41,098 bases of DNA. Origin: a virus. The stretch's first letter is position 1. Every line of letters starts with the position of its first letter. Both the position numbers and the translations under genes were made by a program. Location: the IMG/VR virus record IMGVR_UViG_3300035190_000306, positions 1 through 41,098 of that record; one strand, 5' to 3'. The notes under the pieces were generated by a model that saw only the letters and a program-made list of their open reading frames with translations, was not told the DNA's origin and made no database searches. This document shows, in pieces, positions 10,266 through 18,524 of this stretch.

Positions 10266-10728
10266 CTTGGATATAATTTACGTTATAATTATTTTTTACT
10301 ATGTGTTGACCTAATTTTCTATTAAACGCCCTACAAGCTCTAAAGTTATAGTAACTCCTATTTTTAAATCTACCTTTATACCAACTTACTTTAAAATCCC
10401 TATCATCAAAGTTTTTCCTGTAAAAAGTTAGTTTACCTAATTCTTTAGTAGCTTTAAAATCTATTTTACTAACATGCTTTAATATTCTTGTTCCTGTATC
10501 TTCATATCTTGTAGGAAATTCTTTTATACAAAAGCTACCTAATCTTTTCTGTTGGAATATAAAACCTGTTTCTATTATATGATCTTGTATTCCCTCAAAG
10601 AAATCTTTTAAAAAACTTTTGTACTGTCTTTTTAATTTAAAAGAAGCTCTTACAGTAATATCAGGATGGTATTGTTTTATGTAATCATTGTAAAATGAAT
10701 CTAAACCAGCATCTTCTTCTGTTCTCAT
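10228..10728 (-). CDS. Possible HU/IHF-like DNA-binding protein
   Basis: This 166-residue, strongly basic protein has a helical segment followed by RLGSF (near residue 62), resembling the helix-then-GxGxF transition of HU/IHF proteins (helix near LKDFFEGIQDHII). The second half is rich in Lys, Arg and aromatic residues, with KIDFKATKELGK, FKVSWYKGRFKNRSYYNF and AFNRKLGQ, a pattern I recall from DNA-binding proteins encoded beside tail genes in crAss-like phages, where IHF-like subunits have been described. It overlaps the upstream ring-like gene by 4 bases (ATGA) and the downstream gene by 38. A role in DNA compaction or packaging would fit. The family call is tentative; a basic tail assembly protein is the alternative. 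Confidence 0.7.
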   Translation of the reverse strand: MRTEEDAGLDSFYNDYIKQYHPDITVRASFKLKRQYKSFLKDFFEGIQDHIIETGFIFQQKRLGSFCIKEFPTRYEDTGTRILKHVSKIDFKATKELGKLTFYRKNFDDRDFKVSWYKGRFKNRSYYNFRACRAFNRKLGQHIVKNNYNVNYIQDEPYRPRICKVK

Positions 10729-11429
10729 CTAGCATCTAATTCATCATTAGCATTATTAACTCTATCTTGAGGAACTTTTAATTTATCTAATAAGTCAGTA
10801 GTAATATCTTTAAAAGCATAAGTCCATAATCTTTCTTCTAATTGAAATGGGCTTAATGGTGTCCAACAAGGTTTATTAGCGCAATTTGTAAAATTACCTA
10901 CATCTCTAGGGTCTCTAAATATACCTCTAACATTAATTTTATCTATTAAAGACAATGTAGGAAACTCTTTGCTTATCAAATAGATTCTATTTTTATAATA
11001 AAAAGCTGCAATTCTGTTAGCATTATATCTTAAATTACCATAACCATCAGCTCTTTCAAAATCTATAATATCAAATAGATTAGTAGGGGTGTTTTGATAA
11101 ACACTTACAGGCCAAGCTTTTACAAATAATTCTCCATCAGATAAAGACCTAAATCCAGGAACTTCTAATTTAGTCCTCATTATAGTACAACCTGTTTGAA
11201 ACTCACAACATTCAGCTTGGTCAGCTTGTTCTATTTCAAGGCATTCTATAGTTTGATAATACAGCTCTGGTATATCTTTAGAGAACTTTTCGTAAGTATT
11301 ACAGAACCATTTATTAGTCCAAATGATAATTTGATCTTCTAAATACCTGTATGAAAATACAGAATCATCAGAATACTGACTAATAAATTCTATTAATTGA
11401 GATCTATATTGAGCTAAAGTTGCAACCAT
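10725..11429 (-). CDS. Tail ring / connector-like structural protein
   Basis: A 234-residue protein beginning MVATLAQYRSQLIEFI. Its layout resembles the 330-residue ring-like protein downstream: helical N-terminus, a Cys-containing insert (CLEIEQADQAECCEFQTGC at about 63-81), a central beta region (RIAAFYYKNRIYLIS), then a late helical stretch (FQLEERLWTYAFKDITTDLL). A second Cys pair occurs in CANKPCW. This arrangement fits ring or adaptor proteins stacked below the portal in crAss-like phages. It overlaps the upstream gene by 16 bases and the downstream one by an ATGA. Virion location is inferred from gene order. Confidence 0.8.
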   Translation of the reverse strand: MVATLAQYRSQLIEFISQYSDDSVFSYRYLEDQIIIWTNKWFCNTYEKFSKDIPELYYQTIECLEIEQADQAECCEFQTGCTIMRTKLEVPGFRSLSDGELFVKAWPVSVYQNTPTNLFDIIDFERADGYGNLRYNANRIAAFYYKNRIYLISKEFPTLSLIDKINVRGIFRDPRDVGNFTNCANKPCWTPLSPFQLEERLWTYAFKDITTDLLDKLKVPQDRVNNANDELDAR

Positions 11430-11833
11430 TTTCCTATAGTGTTTATAATACCTGTAATTTCTTCAGGATCTTTAACGGTAATATCTATAATTAAGTTGAT
11501 AGAGTTAGGTTGAAACAAAAGACATTGTGTATTCATATCTACAATTTCAGTAATATTAGTAGCCATTAAATGTTCTTTAGCTGTAAACCTAAAAGGAATA
11601 AACACTTTAACTTCAGATATATCTGAAACTTTTACAGTAATATCTAATATCATTTCAGGGTATTCTTCAAATGAAGACACCCATTCTTTAACACTTTGAT
11701 TAGGAACATTACATAATACCTTATAACCTTTCTTTAGCAAAATAGCTAAGAGGGAACTCTTAGCTGATTCTGATAATTGAAAAGAAGAAATATCTTTATA
11801 CTCATTTAATATTTGACTAGATAAGTATATCAT
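11414..11833 (-). CDS. Unknown protein in the tail gene cluster
   Basis: A 139-residue protein (MIYLSSQILNEYKDISS) with a helical start and a beta-rich second half that contains two similar stretches, LDITVKVSD and LIIDITVKDPEE, suggesting an internal repeat of a small domain. No membrane segment, signal peptide or known motif is visible. It overlaps the spanin-like gene upstream by 4 bases (ATGA) and the ring-like gene downstream by 16, so it is part of the same translational unit. I would guess a tail completion or head-tail joining protein, but nothing in the sequence proves it. Confidence 0.75.
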   Translation of the reverse strand: MIYLSSQILNEYKDISSFQLSESAKSSLLAILLKKGYKVLCNVPNQSVKEWVSSFEEYPEMILDITVKVSDISEVKVFIPFRFTAKEHLMATNITEIVDMNTQCLLFQPNSINLIIDITVKDPEEITGIINTIGKWLQL

Positions 11834-12465
11834 TTTTGAAGTTTAAATGCTTTTTTCACACCAAAGGTAATACTTTTTCCTGAAAAATCATATTGTGCTT
11901 CATACACCATACCTTTTGGAGTAATTATACCTGCATTTATTCCTGCTACAAAAGTATTCTTATTACCACCAATAGCTCCTCCCACAGTTAAAGACAGGGG
12001 TTGTTTATATACAGTTCTTGTTTTGTATATAGTTATAGAGTCTGTCTTAGTTATTACAGGATACTTATAAGTATAATCTAGTTTAAGAGAATCTAAAGTA
12101 CCTGTTACTCTTGCTATTATCTTACCTGTAATAAGAGTATCTTCTACAGGAACAGTGTATCTGTTTACCTGCAAATCCAAACAAGTATCTTTGTACTCTT
12201 TAATTAGGTCAGGGTAAGGTACAGATACATATTTAATAACTCTGTTTGTTACATATACAGTATCTACTGTAGACTTTCTTATTATAGAATCTACTACAGT
12301 CCTATCTAAGTATTGTATCTTAGGTTTATTACAATACTCCAATCTTAGTAGTAAAAATACTATTATTATTGAAAGTACTGCAATTACTTTATTCTTTACG
12401 CTCCAAGTCTTTAGGTTGTTCCACAACTTCTCCAAACGTGATATTACCTTGGTTTTCAAGCTCAT
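11830..12465 (-). CDS. Membrane-anchored periplasmic protein, spanin-like
   Basis: This 211-residue protein has a short basic N-terminus (about 26 residues), one clear transmembrane helix (KVIAVLSIIIVFLLLRLEY, about 26-44), and then a long extracytoplasmic domain rich in Thr, Val, Asp and Tyr with alternating beta patterns (VDTVYVTNRVIKYVSV, TDSITIYKTRTVYK). The end is Gly-rich and beta-like (LTVGGAIGGNKNTFVAGINAG). Proteins with this anchor-plus-stalk plan are common in Bacteroidetes phages and are often considered spanin-like (DUF6808-type); I recall this and cannot confirm it. A spanin would link inner and outer membranes in the last step of lysis. The start overlaps the preceding 63-residue gene by 77 bases; no later ATG would keep the membrane helix intact, so this start is preferred. 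Confidence 0.75.
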   Translation of the reverse strand: MSLKTKVISRLEKLWNNLKTWSVKNKVIAVLSIIIVFLLLRLEYCNKPKIQYLDRTVVDSIIRKSTVDTVYVTNRVIKYVSVPYPDLIKEYKDTCLDLQVNRYTVPVEDTLITGKIIARVTGTLDSLKLDYTYKYPVITKTDSITIYKTRTVYKQPLSLTVGGAIGGNKNTFVAGINAGIITPKGMVYEAQYDFSGKSITFGVKKAFKLQK

Positions 12466-12580
12466 TTGTTATTTGTATAAATTGGTTTATAGCATTGTAA
12501 ATATCTCCCCAATTAGGGTCTTTTAGTTTTAAGAATGGCTCTACCTGAGCATTAATTACTTGTTGTTTTGTTGCTTTCAT
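12389..12580 (-). CDS. Small protein of unknown function
   Basis: A 63-residue protein (MKATKQQVINAQVEPFLKL) that looks like a compact helical domain, Gln/Asn-rich, with a charged end (EQPKDLERKE). It starts at an ATGA junction with the DUF1353 gene and its last 77 bases are shared with the spanin-like gene in another frame. The coupling and sensible composition argue that it is real. Small proteins next to spanin or holin genes are sometimes antiholins or chaperones, but this one has no membrane segment, so no role is assigned. Confidence 0.6.
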   Translation of the reverse strand: MKATKQQVINAQVEPFLKLKDPNWGDIYNAINQFIQITNELENQGNITFGEVVEQPKDLERKE

Positions 12581-12951
12581 ATTTTATTATAATTTGATTT
12601 GCCAAATATACGAATAATATAATAAAATAACCATTTAGTAAATTGGTTAGTATTTGTCTTACCCATATCTAATAAGAATTGTTTATCAGCAAATTCTCTG
12701 CTGTATAGTTTATTATCATATAAATAATCATGTATTATAGAAGGCATAACATAAACACCTTGTTGTGAGTATATTCCTCTTAGTAGCTTTGGTATACTAG
12801 CTCCATTACTTATGTAATTAACAGGTACTATTATTTCTACTCCATTAGATAGAGTATGCTTAATAGGCACTTTAATCTTAAACCTACCTCTTGTAGATTT
12901 AGGTAATAGTTCTACTATTGGATTATCGTATATAGTTAGATATTTAACCAT
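12577..12951 (-). CDS. DUF1353-family phage protein
   Basis: A 124-residue protein showing the signature of the DUF1353 family: VNYISNGASIP (about 44-54), followed about 20 residues later by PSIIHDYLY (70-78), then a helical segment with FADKQFLLDM. In the family the His-Asp of HDYLY is invariant. DUF1353 proteins occur in tail and lysis regions of many tailed phages and their biochemical role is unknown. The C-terminus is aromatic and hydrophobic (WLFYYIIRIFG), perhaps membrane-associated. It overlaps the upstream gene by 8 bases and the downstream one by 4 (ATGA). The family assignment is made on motif alone and is fairly safe. Confidence 0.85.
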   Translation of the reverse strand: MVKYLTIYDNPIVELLPKSTRGRFKIKVPIKHTLSNGVEIIVPVNYISNGASIPKLLRGIYSQQGVYVMPSIIHDYLYDNKLYSREFADKQFLLDMGKTNTNQFTKWLFYYIIRIFGKSNYNKI

Positions 12952-13312
12952 TAAACCTACCTTGTTGTTCTGCTCTTAATACTACACTTTCTTTAAAATC
13001 TTCATTTGTAATAGGTAATACTATACTCTCTAAAAAACTAATATAGTCATACTCACCCCATGCCCCTGGGGTATCAGGTGGAACAGGATTTCCGTTTGAC
13101 GGGTCAACAAATGTTGAGTTATCAGCCCTAAGATTAACTATGTAACTGTTAACCGCCTGATTGCTTATAATTTCACCGTTTAGGTAATTATCAATGCGTA
13201 CTACCAACGTGCTAAACTTAGCTTTGTGGTTGCTGTATGTCTCCTCAATTACCGCTTTACGAGTAGTATTGGGCAATGATGGATGAGGTGTTAGTAAGTC
13301 TATTGTCTGCAT
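12944..13312 (-). CDS. Unknown protein downstream of the tail fibre
   Basis: A 122-residue acidic protein (MQTIDLLTPHPSLPN) joined to the fibre gene by TAATG. The middle holds a Pro/Asp/Gly loop (VDPSNGNPVPPDTPGAWGEY) between beta-like and helical segments. Its first two thirds (about 13085-13312) share the CpG-containing, less AT-rich base composition of the C-terminal fibre segment upstream, while its last third matches the rest of the phage. This suggests a recombination edge inside the gene. By position it could be a fibre chaperone or fibre-tip partner exchanged together with the fibre; this is inference. Confidence 0.7.
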   Translation of the reverse strand: MQTIDLLTPHPSLPNTTRKAVIEETYSNHKAKFSTLVVRIDNYLNGEIISNQAVNSYIVNLRADNSTFVDPSNGNPVPPDTPGAWGEYDYISFLESIVLPITNEDFKESVVLRAEQQGRFNG

Positions 13313-16239
13313 TATGCTTTAAGTAGTTGTTGTCCTGTTTTTAAATCACTTATTAATGCTGCCAATCTTTCATCACTTGTTTTAACAGCATCTATTAAGT
13401 TTTGCATTATTGTTTGGTCATATAACACCCCTGCCGTTGCCCCTGCATAGGTAGCAAAGGTTGTTCTTGTTAACGTGCCTGTCGGTGTTCCCCAACCGCC
13501 TATTGAGTAAATCTTTACTATATCACCATTTTCAGTCCTAAAATGAGGTGCTGCATTACCCGCCACTATATCGGCTGAATATTGTTGAAAGCAATCGGCA
13601 GGGCTTGTGGTTGGTGCTACCCCTGTTGCCATTGCTAACACATTTGTGCCGTTTGTTCCAAAGGTCATTTGCCCTATTCCAAAATTACCCTTGTTAGCCT
13701 CAAACTTGTACTTTTTAGTAGTCTGCTGATTGATATAAAAGTTAGATGATGTAGATATAACTATTGTGCCATTACCATCACCAATATTACCTGAATTATT
13801 TAATATAACGGTGTTTTGTGTCGAATCTCCATAAGAAGTACCCAACCCATAGTTGCCTATATCAAATTGGCGTGTAGTTGTTGCATTTTGGTCGTAAACC
13901 CTTCCCCCGAAATATATAGAACCAACCGTAGTTACGCTTGCTGTTTTTTCATCTCGCACCCTAAATAATACGTTGCCATATTCTCCATTCTGCACTGTAA
14001 AATTATCAGCAGCAGCACCAAAGTTATGGCGCAATAACATCATTCCGCTTGGTGTTGTTGTAGCCCCTCCAAAAATAAACTGGGTGCTACCCATTGCTAA
14101 AAAATGATTAGCTGAGTTTGCACTATTTCGCAATCTTAATGTTAAATCAGTTGTTGCCGTTCCCGAAGATAGTACATCTAACCTTGCTGCTGCCAGCATA
14201 GAGCCAATGCCAACATTTAGCGTAGAACCATTTATAGTTAAACCAAAGTTTCCACTTGTTACATCTAAAAAACCTAAACCACCTGTACCTAATATTGCGT
14301 TAGATGTATTGCCAACTAATATCCCCCACTCACGGTTAGGGCTTACGTTTACTATGGTTAAACCTACTGACGCACTAACAGATGTTGTACCCCTTATAGT
14401 AGCAGCCCTAAAATCGTTGTTGTACCTAAATGATAAAACTGTCTGCGGTGTTCCCGAAACTACCTGACCTATCCTTACATCTTGATTAGCTTGGTTGTTT
14501 GTAATATAAGTATGGCTATTGGGACCTTTAAAACTTATGCCAACATTATTAGCTAAACCATCTGTGTTTTCAATATGGAATTGTAACTCGTTACTTACGT
14601 TAAAACCAATTCTTGACGGTAAAGATTTAATATTACCATCACCGTAAATTATTAACCTATCGGTACTATCAGCAGCGTTTCTAATAACCAAATTCTGAAC
14701 TGCGGCATTATCTGAACTGTTTACAATTGTTAAGCGTGTACCCCTTGCAATTGCTCCGCCTATAATTAAACCGTTGGTTGTATTTAAATTTAAGATTGCG
14801 TTTTCTTGTAGAACATTTCCTGTACCTTCAAATAAAACTCTACCTACTGTACCTGATGTTATAGGCGTAGTTCCTACTACTAATCCACCCCCTGTAGCAT
14901 TTAATGTAGTACCTGTTAAAGATAATCCTGTACCAAGGGTAATTTCTTCCATTACACCTACACCTGCTGTACCTCTACCTACTAATTTATTTGTGTTTAC
15001 AGAAGTAGTAATAGTTCCTGTATTAGTTATAGTACCTCCTGATATTAAACCTGCTGTAGCTATGCTTGTTACTGTACCATTGCCTTTGTTATTAAATGTA
15101 GTCCAATCTGCACTACTTAGTTTTCCTGTATTAGCAGCACTTGCAACAGGTAGATTAAATGTATGTGTAGCTGTTACAGAAGATATATTAAAATCTGTTC
15201 CTGTTGTGCCTGTTGCAAAAGTTTGTACCTGTGCTGTTAAGCCATTAAGGGCTGTTAGACCTGTTGTAAAGGTTGTTATAACTTGGCAGAGATTGTTATC
15301 CTCTGTATGTAAAGTTATTGTTCTACCACTATTATTTACATAAACCCTTACTGCTAATCTATCTGTTAATGATAGGGTAGTAGCAGGGACAGCCAATGCA
15401 GTAACATATAAGTCTACTGTTGTTCCATTAGTAATTCCTTCGGGATTTGTAGAGCTGCTTGCTATTAAGGTAAAAGCTGCCCCGTCCCATTTATATAATT
15501 CTACATAAAAAGAGGGCGAGCCTCCATTTGAAGATGCTTGAAAATACATCTCAAAATTCCAATTTCCCGCAGGTATATTTAGTTGAGAGGGGTCATTTGC
15601 ATCTGTTATAAATTGAGATATATAACCATTGGTAGCTATTGTAAAGTTAGTTCCTGCTCCAATAACAGGTATTTTACTCATTTGGTAATATGTATTACCA
15701 CTAAAAGTACCTTGATTAATAGAACCATTTAGGTAATAACTTACAGAAGCCCCTCCACCTGTTGATGTAGGAAAATTAGCCAAAGTGCCATCTCCTCTTA
15801 CGTATTGGCTTGTAGTACCCGCACCTGTTACAGCTAATGTGCCTGCTGTAGTAATAGGGTTTCCCGATACAGCAAAAGCACTTGGCATAGTAAGGTCTAC
15901 TGATGTTACTGTACCTGAACCTGAAGGCAATGTAGCAAGACTACCATCACCTCTAATATATTGAGCAGTAGTACCAGTAGGTACATCATATTTAGTAGCA
16001 AATTCTGTCTTTAAATCTGTTTGATTATTTATATTACCTGTAATATTACCCCAAGATATTTTTGAAGTATCATCTCCTTGTAATTGCCAAGATAATCCAT
16101 TAGAGTAATACCAGCCTCTAGCATAGTTTATAAAACTATCTTTAACTTGGTTAACTACAGCATTTTTAACAAATATAAGTTTACCTACAGATAACTTTGC
16201 AGGAGGTAAATCATTATATGTGTTAACTTTAGCATTCAT
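13312..16239 (-). CDS. Long tail fibre / receptor-binding protein, mosaic
   Basis: A 975-residue fibre-like protein. The N-terminal 75 residues (YNDLPPAKLSVGKLIFVKNAV, then WYYSNGLSWQLQGDD) resemble a virion-attachment domain. Next come repeats of the GTVTSVDLTMPSAFAV and GTVTSIATAGLISGGTI kind, with SQYVRGDGTLANFP and SQYIRGDGSLATLP-like units, typical of Bacteroidetes phage fibres. The C-terminal half carries GNIKSLP, NVGIGSMLAAARLDVLS and related beta-helix repeats and ends in a helical coil (TSDERLAALISDLKTGQQLL). I see no S74-type autocleavage site. The segment from about 14860 down to the stop contains many CpG dinucleotides and is visibly less AT-rich than the N-terminal half, so the distal part was probably acquired by recombination. 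Role: adsorption to host surface glycans or proteins (inferred). Confidence 0.85.
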   Translation of the reverse strand: MNAKVNTYNDLPPAKLSVGKLIFVKNAVVNQVKDSFINYARGWYYSNGLSWQLQGDDTSKISWGNITGNINNQTDLKTEFATKYDVPTGTTAQYIRGDGSLATLPSGSGTVTSVDLTMPSAFAVSGNPITTAGTLAVTGAGTTSQYVRGDGTLANFPTSTGGGASVSYYLNGSINQGTFSGNTYYQMSKIPVIGAGTNFTIATNGYISQFITDANDPSQLNIPAGNWNFEMYFQASSNGGSPSFYVELYKWDGAAFTLIASSSTNPEGITNGTTVDLYVTALAVPATTLSLTDRLAVRVYVNNSGRTITLHTEDNNLCQVITTFTTGLTALNGLTAQVQTFATGTTGTDFNISSVTATHTFNLPVASAANTGKLSSADWTTFNNKGNGTVTSIATAGLISGGTITNTGTITTSVNTNKLVGRGTAGVGVMEEITLGTGLSLTGTTLNATGGGLVVGTTPITSGTVGRVLFEGTGNVLQENAILNLNTTNGLIIGGAIARGTRLTIVNSSDNAAVQNLVIRNAADSTDRLIIYGDGNIKSLPSRIGFNVSNELQFHIENTDGLANNVGISFKGPNSHTYITNNQANQDVRIGQVVSGTPQTVLSFRYNNDFRAATIRGTTSVSASVGLTIVNVSPNREWGILVGNTSNAILGTGGLGFLDVTSGNFGLTINGSTLNVGIGSMLAAARLDVLSSGTATTDLTLRLRNSANSANHFLAMGSTQFIFGGATTTPSGMMLLRHNFGAAADNFTVQNGEYGNVLFRVRDEKTASVTTVGSIYFGGRVYDQNATTTRQFDIGNYGLGTSYGDSTQNTVILNNSGNIGDGNGTIVISTSSNFYINQQTTKKYKFEANKGNFGIGQMTFGTNGTNVLAMATGVAPTTSPADCFQQYSADIVAGNAAPHFRTENGDIVKIYSIGGWGTPTGTLTRTTFATYAGATAGVLYDQTIMQNLIDAVKTSDERLAALISDLKTGQQLLKA

Positions 16240-16856
16240 TATTTTATAAATCTAGCTACAGTATATACTTGATTTTTTAATCTTCTTTTTCTTGCTACTT
16301 TATTACCTTCTCTTGTTGCTTGCCCGTAATTATCATCAGAAGTATTACCTTCTTGTGTAATTACAGTATTGCCTTTATCTTCATAAATAAAACCTACATG
16401 TGCAGGTCTTTTCAAGTTTGCAAAGTATATACTAAATACATCTCCCATAGTAAAAGGAACCAAAGGCTTTCCTTTTTTCCATATTACAAACTTATTACTA
16501 GCCCAAGAAGGTGACCAACCTGATACTATGTAATCTACTTTATAACCTCTTTTAGCTAAGTACTGTAGATTATAAGAAGTATAAGCAGCACACCAAGCAT
16601 CTCCTTTTACTCTGTTTACAGAACGAAGAAAAGCCTCAACTTGAGGCCCATCATTTTTTCCAGTTAATTCCCTGATGTTTAATTGAGTAGTAAATAAACT
16701 ATCTAATACTTCATAAACATCTTTTTTAACAACTATAGGTTCTACTTTAGGTACTACAACTTTATTAGAATCTAAGTTAAAAGAGCTAAGGTTATTAGCA
16801 AGAACATTAGAATGTATTTGGAGACCACAAAGAAGGATAATAAGGTAATTTGCCAT
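16239..16856 (-). CDS. Endolysin, CHAP/NlpC-P60-type cysteine peptidase with signal peptide
   Basis: A 205-residue secreted lysin. Residues 1-20 (MANYLIILLCGLQIHSNVLA) look like a signal peptide ending at an Ala-Asn site. The catalytic domain shows GDAWCAAYTSY (Cys89), then MGDVFSIYFANLKRPAHVGFI (His153) and TQEGNTS (Glu169/Asn171), the Cys-His-polar triad order of CHAP and P60-type endopeptidases. The predicted reaction is cleavage of peptide cross-links in host peptidoglycan. A signal sequence suggests Sec export, with holins then needed only for timing or membrane collapse. The start lies 85 bases inside the upstream membrane-protein gene; the clear signal peptide favours it over any internal start. 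It ends with a TAATG junction to the long fibre gene. Confidence 0.88.
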   Translation of the reverse strand: MANYLIILLCGLQIHSNVLANNLSSFNLDSNKVVVPKVEPIVVKKDVYEVLDSLFTTQLNIRELTGKNDGPQVEAFLRSVNRVKGDAWCAAYTSYNLQYLAKRGYKVDYIVSGWSPSWASNKFVIWKKGKPLVPFTMGDVFSIYFANLKRPAHVGFIYEDKGNTVITQEGNTSDDNYGQATREGNKVARKRRLKNQVYTVARFIK

Positions 16857-17161
16857 ACAGGTAATTTAGTATAATCTAATTCTAAAAATGTTTTATATAA
16901 ATTAGGGTGGTTTAATTTAAAACCAATATACGCTAAACAGTTTAATGTTAATCCTATAATTGCTACAAGTACTACTGTTTGTACTACTCCCCAATCCCAA
17001 CTAGCTGCTGTTGGATCTACCATATACAATAAATGAGGGCTGTAATAAAAACTTACTAAAACTAAAGGTAATCCAAATATTTCAGGAAACTGTCTTACAA
17101 TTTCTTTAACTTTCATTACTTGTTCTACTAACCACCAACTAGCTTTTTCTTTTCTGCTCAT
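16772..17161 (-). CDS. Multi-pass membrane protein, holin candidate
   Basis: A 129-residue protein read from the ATG at 17161 (MSRKEKASWWLVEQVMK). An in-frame ATG 36 bases earlier would add a basic, uninspiring extension lying inside the previous gene, so the later start is preferred. Three hydrophobic segments are visible: about 28-45 (FGLPLVLVSFYYSPHLLY), 57-82 (VVQTVVLVAIIGLTLNCLAYIGF) and 105-128 (ITLLSFFVVSKYILMFLLITL). Charged residues lie at the N-terminus and in the loop before the last helix. The size, three helices and the position directly before the endolysin support a class I holin-like role, though no holin family signature is recognised. Confidence 0.75.
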   Translation of the reverse strand: MSRKEKASWWLVEQVMKVKEIVRQFPEIFGLPLVLVSFYYSPHLLYMVDPTAASWDWGVVQTVVLVAIIGLTLNCLAYIGFKLNHPNLYKTFLELDYTKLPVWQITLLSFFVVSKYILMFLLITLALLT

Positions 17162-17405
17162 TTTTGTATTTTTTAATATAAGCTTTAAACTCATCAATAG
17201 CCCATTTACCTATTCCACCGAATATTCCACCAACAATAGCATATAGAGCGACAAGCAGCACTTTCTGTAAAATTGTTTCTAGGTTAATTTCTTGTTCTTG
17301 GGTAACAACATGTTTAACTCCTGCACCTATTCCTACTGTAGCACCACAGAGTCTTTCAAAGTTTTCGTGGATATATATACCTATTTGGTCAACTATATGT
17401 TTCAT
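17139..17405 (-). CDS. Small single-helix membrane protein, holin-like
   Basis: An 88-residue protein (MKHIVDQIGIYIHENFERL) with a Gly-rich hydrophobic segment (VLLVALYAIVGGIFGGIGKW, about 49-68) and a highly basic tail (AYIKKYKNEQKRKS). A weaker Gly/Ala patch (GATVGIGAGV) lies near residues 21-30. This plan, one membrane helix with a charged C-terminus, is typical of small holins and of phage protein families from Bacteroidetes placed just before the lysin. It overlaps the next membrane-protein gene by 23 bases. Together the two may act as holin and antiholin; the order of action cannot be read from the sequence. Confidence 0.75.
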   Translation of the reverse strand: MKHIVDQIGIYIHENFERLCGATVGIGAGVKHVVTQEQEINLETILQKVLLVALYAIVGGIFGGIGKWAIDEFKAYIKKYKNEQKRKS

Positions 17406-17423
17406 TACATCAATTATTTTTGG

Positions 17424-18482
17424 TTAGATTGCTGTTACTGTTAGTGTACCTCCATCAGCTGCTGTAATTCTGTATTTAGTACCATCTTGGCTATATAATA
17501 TTAAACCATTATTTTTATTTGTTACTTCAATATCTCCATCATCTACTGTTAATAATGAACTAGGTGTAGAAGTACCTATGCCTACGTTGCCGTTGCCTGG
17601 AAAATCTTGAAAAGCAATATGGGAGCCACCATTTGTTCTTGCATAAATACCCACATTACCCGACATAGTTAATGTAGCTTGAGTACCATCAGTGTAGTTT
17701 TGAACGTCAAACGTCATTCCTCCATACCCTTGTAGTATCCTAGAATAATCCCCATCAGCGTTTTGAGCTTCTATTGTGTGGAGTAAACTATTATCAATAA
17801 AAGATGCGTACAAATCTCCTGCAATGGTTAGTTTAGAACCAGCACTAGTTGTGCCTATACCTACGTTACCATTTACACCTCCAGTAGCTGTTATTGCATT
17901 GATTGTTGTATTTGCCGTAGAAGCTATACCTATTTCTCCATTTGGATAAACATGAATATCTGATATTCCTGTTCCTGATGCTGATAATAGTATTTCAGCT
18001 AAACTTACTATTGTTTGATTAGAAACACTTGTTCCTACATCTTCTACTACTGTAGTTACATTTCCTGTAGTTACTCCAACACTTGTTACAAGTACATCAG
18101 ATACATATATTTTTTGATTTATAGCATCTGTACTCCATTGAAGAACGCTGTAACTTCCTGATGGATTTAAAACATCAGTTGTACTTAAAGCCCCACCATT
18201 TTCATCAAACCCTAATCTTGCAACATTATTTGTTCTAAAGGTAAGAGGCTCATCATCAGAAGTACCAATAAAGTCAGTAGTATAGTCAGTACTCTTATTG
18301 CCTTTTGTTAGCCAAGAACCAGCACTTGAAGATATTAAACCTAAAGAAGCAGCCTGTTCAAAAAATTCCTGCATTGTAGGTAAACACCCTTGACCTATTC
18401 TAGGGTCATACATACCTATACCAAATTCTGCATTTAATGTAAGAGCTTTACCATAAGGTAAGCCTTGAAATGGATTTGCCAT
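17424..18482 (-). CDS. Tail fibre / virion appendage protein
   Basis: A 352-residue protein that starts MANPFQGLPYGKALTLNAEF. It contains the GNVGIGT-(S/T)-x-SxLT unit at about residues 208-222 and again at about 297-312 (GNVGIGTSTPSSLLTVDDGD), a repeat found in many beta-helical fibres of Bacteroidetes and their phages. Gly, Thr, Ser and Asn dominate; no membrane segment is seen. It lies between the HTH-metallophosphoesterase gene and the lysis genes. A short internal stretch (about 17570-17900) holds more CpG than its surroundings, hinting that this fibre too has been exchanged. It is probably an accessory fibre or side spike. Confidence 0.8.
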   Translation of the reverse strand: MANPFQGLPYGKALTLNAEFGIGMYDPRIGQGCLPTMQEFFEQAASLGLISSSAGSWLTKGNKSTDYTTDFIGTSDDEPLTFRTNNVARLGFDENGGALSTTDVLNPSGSYSVLQWSTDAINQKIYVSDVLVTSVGVTTGNVTTVVEDVGTSVSNQTIVSLAEILLSASGTGISDIHVYPNGEIGIASTANTTINAITATGGVNGNVGIGTTSAGSKLTIAGDLYASFIDNSLLHTIEAQNADGDYSRILQGYGGMTFDVQNYTDGTQATLTMSGNVGIYARTNGGSHIAFQDFPGNGNVGIGTSTPSSLLTVDDGDIEVTNKNNGLILYSQDGTKYRITAADGGTLTVTAI

Positions 18483-18524
18483 ATTTTAAATATCTATAAT
18501 ATAAACCTGTCTAACGTAGTTTTA

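Noticed and set aside
14774-15343. Plus-strand frame of 189 codons opposite the long fibre gene
   Set aside because: Val/Pro-rich antisense shadow of Thr/Gly repeats in the fibre; no start signals.
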